64,000 bases of DNA, from the NCBI RefSeq assembly GCF_029892565.1, contig NZ_JARXVH010000010.1:186001-250000 (forward strand), read 5' to 3'. The DNA comes from Streptomyces pseudovenezuelae. Its GTDB lineage: Bacteria > Actinomycetota > Actinomycetes > Streptomycetales > Streptomycetaceae. Below are positions 58,645-64,000 of the stretch, piece after piece. Numbering within the stretch: position 1 is the first letter of the stretch; every line of letters starts with the position of its first letter. The position numbers were made by a program, and so were the translations under genes. Under the pieces are notes generated by a model. The model worked only from the letters and a program-made list of their open reading frames with translations. It had not been told where the DNA came from and did no database searches.

Positions 58645-59610
58645 ATGAAAAAGCGTGTCCTCGCCACCCGTGAAATCCTGCCCGGCAAAGGCCTGGACCG
58701 CTTGTCCGAAACGGCGGATCTGGTGACCTGGCCCGGCGCCGAGAAGCCCGCTCCCGCCGACCTGGCCGCACTCGCGCCCGGAGCGAGCGGCGTACTGGCG
58801 CTGGGCAACGACCCGGTGGACGCCGCGCTGATGGACGCGGCGGGCCCCTCGCTGCGCGTCATCGCGCTGGCGAGCATGGGTTTCGACAACGTCGACCGGG
58901 CCGCCGCCGCGGAGCGCGGCATCGTCGTCACCCACACCCCGGGTGTGCTCGCGGAGACCACGGCCGACCTCACCTTCGCGCTGATCCTCTCCGCCCGCCG
59001 CCGGCTGGGCGCCGCGTCCGCAAGCCTGGCGGAAGGCTCGTGGGAGCTCTTCCGGATGCACGACTACCTCGGCCAGGACATCCATGGAGCCACCCTCGGC
59101 CTGATCGGCTACGGCCAGATCGGCCGCGCGGTCGCCCGCCGGGCCCACGGCTTCGGCATGCGCGTACTCCACCACGACCCGTACGCCCCCGACGACGACC
59201 TGTCGACCTCGGTGGACCTGCCCACGCTGCTGACCGAGTCCGACGTCGTGTCGCTGCACGTGCCCCTCACCGAGGAGACCCGGCACCTCGTCTCGGCCCG
59301 CGAACTGGCCGTCATGAAGCCCACCGCCACCCTCGTCAGCACCTCCCGCGGCGGCGTCGTGGACGAGGAGGCCCTGCTCCACGCGGTCCGCGAGGGCCGC
59401 CTGCACTCCGCGGGCCTCGACGTCTACGAACACGAGCCGATGGGCCGGGAGTTGTCCCCGCTGGTCGCGGAACCGTACGTCGTCACACTCCCCCACATCG
59501 GCTCGGCCACCGAGGCCACACGGGCCGCGATGGTCGACCTGGCGGTCGACAACATCCTCGACGTCCTGGCGGACGGTGCTGCCCGGACGCCGATTCCCGG
59601 GAGCGCATGA
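58645..59610 (+). CDS. D-2-hydroxyacid dehydrogenase (glyoxylate/hydroxypyruvate reductase type)
   Basis: 321 residues. Rossmann motif LGLIGYGQIGRAVARRA, substrate/cofactor segment VVSLHVPLTEETRHL, STSRGGVVDEEAL (catalytic Arg), DVYEHEP (Glu) and LPHIGSAT (His). Interconverts a 2-oxo acid and its D-2-hydroxy acid with NAD(P)H. ATG 58645 has GGAG seven bases upstream. Placed behind the LysR gene and divergent from the oxoprolinase group. Confidence 0.9.
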   Translation: MKKRVLATREILPGKGLDRLSETADLVTWPGAEKPAPADLAALAPGASGVLALGNDPVDAALMDAAGPSLRVIALASMGFDNVDRAAAAERGIVVTHTPGVLAETTADLTFALILSARRRLGAASASLAEGSWELFRMHDYLGQDIHGATLGLIGYGQIGRAVARRAHGFGMRVLHHDPYAPDDDLSTSVDLPTLLTESDVVSLHVPLTEETRHLVSARELAVMKPTATLVSTSRGGVVDEEALLHAVREGRLHSAGLDVYEHEPMGRELSPLVAEPYVVTLPHIGSATEATRAAMVDLAVDNILDVLADGAARTPIPGSA

Positions 59611-60015
59611 ATCGCGCAAGTTTTTGCGTATCTTGCGTTCGCTTGCGGTCCCGGAACGCAAGTTTCCAACTGCCGCCGAGCCGCGTATCGCGCCGCACGG
59701 GCCCGTAAAGCCCGCTCCGACGCCTGCCGTTCGGCCGCCCCATCAGCTCGGAAGTGACGCCCGCGCCGCCACCGCCCCTGAGTGATGGGTGCTTCTGGTG
59801 AAAATTGTGCTGTTCAGGCTGTAGACCTGCCCACTCAGCTCTGCAATATTTCGATGAAACAACGCAAAATTCTGCCTCACGGTGCCCCCACCCAGACGCA
59901 CCGCGCTCCACACCGCACTCCTGATCGTCCTGCACCTTTCTGCACCACGCCGCCAGGAATGAGCCGCCCTCGCCGCCCCCACCGGCGCGCGAGCCTCCGC
60001 AGGAAGCGACCCCGC
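59611..60015 (+). promoter_or_regulatory. 405-bp upstream region of the glucanase gene with TTGCG/CGCAA sites
   Basis: CGCAA-GTTT-TTGCG (59615-59628), then CTTGCG at 59632-59637 and 59642-59647, and CGCAAG at 59657-59662; the last two form a perfect inverted repeat with a nine-base spacer. Nearer the gene is an A/T-rich stretch (about 59800-59880) with TTTC-GAT-GAAA (59849-59859) that may hold the promoter. LacI-type sugar repressors of actinomycetes use comparable palindromes. No gene is seen in this interval. Confidence 0.5.
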
Positions 60016-63000
60016 ATGACTCGACACAAGCAGAGATCCACCAGGCGCCGCGCAGCGACCGCCGCGCTCGCCTCCGCCGTCATGGTGCTGGGCCTGCCGG
60101 CCGTCGGCGCCCACGCGGCAGGCGGCCCCAACGCCGCCGCGGACGCCAAGACCACCGCGGGCAGCACCCGCGGCGCGCACAAGGCCACCAACATCACCGA
60201 CGGCGACACCGACACCTACTGGCAGGCCGGGAAGAAGTCGGCCCAGTGGGTGCAGACCGACCTCGGGCGGACCGAGCGCGTCCACCAGGTCGTGCTGCGG
60301 CTGCCCGAGGACTGGCAGACCCGCAAGCAGACGCTGGCGCTCCAGGCGAGCGCCGACGGAAAGAGCTTCGCGACGCTCAAGTCGTCGGCGCAGTACGTCT
60401 TCAGCCCCGGCAACGACAACACGGTGAAGGTCTCCTTCCCCGCGACCCTCGCCCGGTTCGTACGGGCCGACTTCAGCGCCAACTCGGTCGCCGGCACCGC
60501 TCAGTTGGCGGAGCTGCAGGTCCTCACCGCCGCCGCGGCGACCCCCAACCTCGCCCAGGGCAAGCCCTTCAGCGAGAGCGGGCACGCCGACGTCTACGGC
60601 GCGGCCAACGCCGGTGACGGCAACCGCAACACCTACTGGGAGAGCGCCAACAACGCCTTCCCGCAGTGGGTCAAGGTCGACCTCGGCTCATCGGTCCAGA
60701 TCAACCAGGTGACCTTGCGACTGCCCAGCGGCTGGCCGAGCCGCAGCGAGACGCTCAAGGTCCAGGGTTCGACCGACAACCAGAACTTCACCGACCTGAC
60801 GGCCTCGAAGGCGTACACCTTCGACAGTTCCAACGACCAGTCGACGACCATCACGTTGGACACGACCACCACGCGGTACGTACGCGTGCTGATCACCGCC
60901 AACACCGGCTGGCCGGCAGGGCAGTTGTCCGAGCTGGAGGTCTACGGACCGGCCACCGGCGACACCCAGGCGCCCACCGCGCCGACCAACCTGAGCTACA
61001 CCGAGCCGGCCACCGGGCAGATCAAGCTGACCTGGAGCGCGGCCAGCGACGACACGGCCGTGACCGGCTACGACGTCTACGCCAACGGGCAGTTGAGGGC
61101 GAGCGTCGCCGGGAACGTCCTCACCTACACCGACACCCAGCCGGCCGGCAGCGCCGTCACGTACTTCGTGCGGGCCAAGGACGCGGCGGGCAATGTCTCC
61201 GCCAACAGCAACAGCGTCACGCGCGCGGGCTCGGGCGGCGACAACCAGGCGCCCACCGCGCCCGGCAACCTCGCCTACACGCAGTCCGGCAACGACGTGA
61301 AGCTCACCTGGCAGGCGTCGAGCGACAACGTCCAGGTCACCGGCTACGACGTCTACGCGGGCGGGCAGGTCGTCGGTTCCGTGGCGGGCAACGTCCTGAC
61401 CTACACCGACACCCCGTCACCGTCGGCCACAGTCACCTACTCCGTGAAGGCCAAGGACGCCGCCGGGAACGTGTCGGTGGCGAGCAACAGCGTGACCCGG
61501 GCCGGCAACGGTTCGGGCTCCGACCTCGCCCAGGGCAAGCCCATCGAGGCCTCCTCGTACACCTTCACCTACATCGCCGCGAACGCCAACGACGGCCAGA
61601 CGGCCACCTATTGGGAGAGCGCGGGCGGCGCCTACCCGGCCACCCTCACCACCAAGTTGGGCGCCAACGCCGACCTCAGCCAGGTCGTCGTCAAGCTCAA
61701 CCCGGACGCCGCCTGGTCCACGCGCACGCAGAACATCCAGGTGCTCGGCCGCGACCAGGACGCGACCGCGTTCACGAGTCTCGCCGCGGCGAAGGACTAC
61801 ACGTTCAATCCGTCGAGCGGCAATACCTTGACCATCCCGGTCTCCGGCGCGGCCGCGGACATCCAGCTCAAGTTCGCCTCCAACACCGGCGCCCCAGGCG
61901 CGCAGGTCGCCGAGTTCCAGGTGATCGGCACCCCGGCGGCCAACCCGGACCTCAGGGTCACCGGCATCACCAACTCCCCCGCGGCTCCTGTCGAGTCGGT
62001 CGCCATCAGCCTGACGGCGACCGTCACCAACAGCGGCAGCAAGGCGGCCAAGGCCACCGACCTGAACTTCACACTCGGCGGCACCAAGGCCGCCACGGCG
62101 GACGTCCCGGCCCTCGCGGCCGGCCAGTCGACGACCGTCACGGCGGGCATCGGCACCCGGGACGCGGGCAGTTACGCGGTCGGCGCCGAGGTGGACCCGA
62201 CGAACAAGGTCATCGAGCAGAACGACGCGAACAACGTCTTCACCCGCTCCGACGCCCTCGTCGTCAAGCCGGTCTCCAGCTCCGACCTGGTCGCCGCGCC
62301 GGTCGCCTGGACCCCGTCCAGCGCCTCGGCCGGTGACAACGTCACCTTCACCGTCGCGATCAAGAACCAGGGCTCGGTGGCCTCGGCCTCCGGCGCCCAC
62401 GGCGTCACGCTGACGGTCAAGGACGCGAACGGCGCCACCGTCAAGACGCTCACCGGCACCTACAACGGCGCCATCGCAGCCGGCCAGACGACCTCACCGG
62501 TCGCCCTCGGCTCGTGGACCGCGGCCAACGGCAAGTTCAGCGTCACCACGGTCATCGCCGACGACGCCAACGAACTGCCGGTCAAGCGGGCCAACAACAC
62601 CACCACGCAGGCCCTGTTCGTCGGCCGCGGCGCGGACATGCCGTACGACATGTACGAGGCCGAGGACGGCACCGTCGGCGGCGGCGCCAAGGTCGTCGGC
62701 CCGAACCGCACGATCGGCGACATCGCCGGCGAGGCCAGCGGCCGCAAGGCGGTGACCCTCACCGGGACCGGCCAGTACGTCGAGTGGACCACCCGCGCGG
62801 CGACCAACACCCTGGTCACCCGCTTCGAGATCCCGGACGGCACGGACACCACGCTCAACATCTACGTCGACGGCCAGTTCCTGAAGGCCATCGACCTCAC
62901 CTCGAAGTACGCCTGGCTCTACGGCAACGAGACCGCGCCCGGCAACTCGCCCGGCTCCGGCGCCCCGCGCCACATCTACGACGAGGCGAACGTCCAGCTC

Positions 63001-64000
63001 GGCAAGACCGTTCCGCCCGGTTCCAAGATCCGGCTCCAGAAGGACGCGGCCAACACCTCCACCTACGCCGTCGACTTCGTCAACCTCGAACAGGCGACGG
63101 CGGTCCCGAATCCGGACCCGGCCGCCTACACGGTCCCGGCCGGCTTCTCGCACCAGGACGTGCAGAACGCGCTCGACAAGGTCCGCATGGACACCACGGG
63201 CAAGCTCGTGGGCGTCTACCTGCCCGCCGGTGACTACGAGACCGCCAGCAAGTTCCAGGTCTACGGCAAGGCGGTCAAGGTCCTGGGAGCCGGGTCGTGG
63301 TTCACCCGCTTCCACGCACCCTCCTCGCAGGAGAACACCGACGTCGGCTTCCGGGCCGAGGCGACCGCGAACGGCTCGTCGTTCACCGGCTTCGCCTACT
63401 TCGGCAACTACACGTCCCGGATCGACGGTCCGGGCAAGGTGTTCGACTTCTCCAACGTCGCCAACATCACCATCGACGACATCTGGGTCGAGCACATGGT
63501 GTGCCTCTACTGGGGCGCCAACACCGACAGCGTGACCATCAAGAACTCCCGCATCCGTGACACGTTCGCCGACGGCATCAACATGACGAACGGCTCCACG
63601 GACAACCACGTGGTCAACAACGACGCCCGGGCCACGGGCGACGACAGCTTCGCGCTCTTCTCGGCGATCGACGCGGGCGGCGCGGACGAGAAGAACAACC
63701 TCTACGAGAACCTGACGTCGACGCTCACCTGGCGTGCGGCCGGTATCGCCGTCTACGGCGGCTTCAACAACACCTTCCGCAACATCAGGGTCGCCGACAC
63801 CCTGGTCTACTCCGGCATCACGATCTCCTCGCTGGACTTCGGCTACCCGATGAACGGCTTCGGGACCGATCCGACGACGATCGAGAACGTCTCCCTGGAC
63901 AGAACGGGCGGCCACTTCTGGGGCTCCCAGGTCTTCCCCGCGATCTGGGCGTTCTCGGCCTCCAAGGTCTTCCAGGGCATCCGGGTCAACGACGTCGACA
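60016..64000 (+). CDS. Secreted multi-domain GH87 alpha-1,3-glucanase (3' partial)
   Basis: Open to the right edge, 1328 codons seen. Signal peptide with twin-Arg-like basic start, cleavage near AHA-A (about 35). Then discoidin/F5-8C domains at about 50-175 and 180-312, fibronectin III domains at about 316-405 and 409-497, a third discoidin-like domain (501-640), two CARDB-type domains (644-750, 755-870), a CBM35/6-like domain (YEAEDGTV, 877-1030), and a right-handed beta-helix from about 1035. In the helix, D1186 (FADGIN) and D1209-D1210 (TGDDSF) have the 23/24 spacing of the three catalytic Asp residues of GH87 enzymes. Predicted to degrade alpha-1,3-glucan of fungal walls or dental-type mutan outside the cell. 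ATG 60016 lacks a strong Shine-Dalgarno sequence (AGGAAG lies nine bases upstream). Confidence 0.88.
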   Translation, partial: MTRHKQRSTRRRAATAALASAVMVLGLPAVGAHAAGGPNAAADAKTTAGSTRGAHKATNITDGDTDTYWQAGKKSAQWVQTDLGRTERVHQVVLRLPEDWQTRKQTLALQASADGKSFATLKSSAQYVFSPGNDNTVKVSFPATLARFVRADFSANSVAGTAQLAELQVLTAAAATPNLAQGKPFSESGHADVYGAANAGDGNRNTYWESANNAFPQWVKVDLGSSVQINQVTLRLPSGWPSRSETLKVQGSTDNQNFTDLTASKAYTFDSSNDQSTTITLDTTTTRYVRVLITANTGWPAGQLSELEVYGPATGDTQAPTAPTNLSYTEPATGQIKLTWSAASDDTAVTGYDVYANGQLRASVAGNVLTYTDTQPAGSAVTYFVRAKDAAGNVSANSNSVTRAGSGGDNQAPTAPGNLAYTQSGNDVKLTWQASSDNVQVTGYDVYAGGQVVGSVAGNVLTYTDTPSPSATVTYSVKAKDAAGNVSVASNSVTRAGNGSGSDLAQGKPIEASSYTFTYIAANANDGQTATYWESAGGAYPATLTTKLGANADLSQVVVKLNPDAAWSTRTQNIQVLGRDQDATAFTSLAAAKDYTFNPSSGNTLTIPVSGAAADIQLKFASNTGAPGAQVAEFQVIGTPAANPDLRVTGITNSPAAPVESVAISLTATVTNSGSKAAKATDLNFTLGGTKAATADVPALAAGQSTTVTAGIGTRDAGSYAVGAEVDPTNKVIEQNDANNVFTRSDALVVKPVSSSDLVAAPVAWTPSSASAGDNVTFTVAIKNQGSVASASGAHGVTLTVKDANGATVKTLTGTYNGAIAAGQTTSPVALGSWTAANGKFSVTTVIADDANELPVKRANNTTTQALFVGRGADMPYDMYEAEDGTVGGGAKVVGPNRTIGDIAGEASGRKAVTLTGTGQYVEWTTRAATNTLVTRFEIPDGTDTTLNIYVDGQFLKAIDLTSKYAWLYGNETAPGNSPGSGAPRHIYDEANVQLGKTVPPGSKIRLQKDAANTSTYAVDFVNLEQATAVPNPDPAAYTVPAGFSHQDVQNALDKVRMDTTGKLVGVYLPAGDYETASKFQVYGKAVKVLGAGSWFTRFHAPSSQENTDVGFRAEATANGSSFTGFAYFGNYTSRIDGPGKVFDFSNVANITIDDIWVEHMVCLYWGANTDSVTIKNSRIRDTFADGINMTNGSTDNHVVNNDARATGDDSFALFSAIDAGGADEKNNLYENLTSTLTWRAAGIAVYGGFNNTFRNIRVADTLVYSGITISSLDFGYPMNGFGTDPTTIENVSLDRTGGHFWGSQVFPAIWAFSASKVFQGIRVNDVD

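Noticed and set aside
59743..60585. A 280-codon minus-strand frame over the glucanase promoter and signal peptide
   Set aside because: Antisense to the signal peptide and first discoidin domain, with low-complexity composition and no ribosome site.
1..64000. CRISPR arrays, tRNA/rRNA genes, transposases, integrases or prophage genes
   Set aside because: None recognised on either strand; the conflict island has no visible att repeats or tRNA next to it, so recent mobility cannot be claimed.

Overview
The window is very G+C-rich, with start-stop overlapped (GTGA/ATGA) operons, frequent GTG starts, leaderless-looking promoters and actinobacterial gene families (Hen1/Pnkp, F420-type LLM oxidoreductase, SepF paralogue, RsbW-type ATPase, GH87 glucanase). 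It is most likely chromosomal DNA of a Streptomyces or close relative. No tRNA, rRNA, insertion sequence, phage module or CRISPR array was seen. The first gene is cut by the left edge and the last by the right edge.

1-10.5 kb is mostly metabolic: an aryl-CoA ligase with a PaaX regulator; a sulfate-activation operon (cysC-cysD-cysN) led by a 13-codon ORF with tandem Cys codons; an RsbW-like ATPase; arginine deiminase with ornithine carbamoyltransferase; and an SPFH protein translationally coupled to a NAD-kinase-like protein.

10.5-24.8 kb is the standout. Eight minus-strand genes form what looks like an NTP-dependent biological-conflict (immunity or cell-death) island. In transcription order they are: a VMAP-like adaptor; a MoxR AAA+ ATPase; a 1437-residue fusion of a vWA-like domain with NB-ARC and TPRs; a candidate small substrate peptide; an HExxH peptide hydroxylase-like protein; a second stand-alone NB-ARC-TPR protein; an alpha/beta hydrolase; and a caspase-like protease. 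The protease ends in an adaptor-like domain resembling one at the N-terminus of the VMAP-like protein. Immediately upstream (24.9-29.0 kb), on the same strand, lies the RNA-repair pair Hen1-Pnkp.

29-37.6 kb is ordinary: an LLM oxidoreductase, a 54-residue small protein, MazG with an SMC-like ATPase, a SepF paralogue, a polytopic membrane protein, a YceI/MarR divergent pair with clear operator repeats, and an ECF sigma factor. 37.7-41.8 kb carries Met/His-rich membrane proteins, YcnI, DUF6153-like and DUF305 proteins, suggesting copper handling. 41.8-50.3 kb holds NAD-formate dehydrogenase with a LysR gene, a nonsense-interrupted molybdopterin oxidoreductase gene, a giant nitrate reductase/flavoprotein fusion, and a B12-riboswitch-led chimera of a periplasmic binding protein with the tail of an ABC ATPase.

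50.3-59.6 kb is a coherent catabolic island: an RraA-type aldolase, an aminotransferase, an SDR, an MFS importer and 5-oxoprolinase PxpABC, divergent from a LysR gene and a 2-hydroxyacid dehydrogenase. It fits breakdown of a substituted pyroglutamate or glutamate (inference). The window ends in a secreted, many-domain GH87 alpha-1,3-glucanase preceded by TTGCG/CGCAA repeats.
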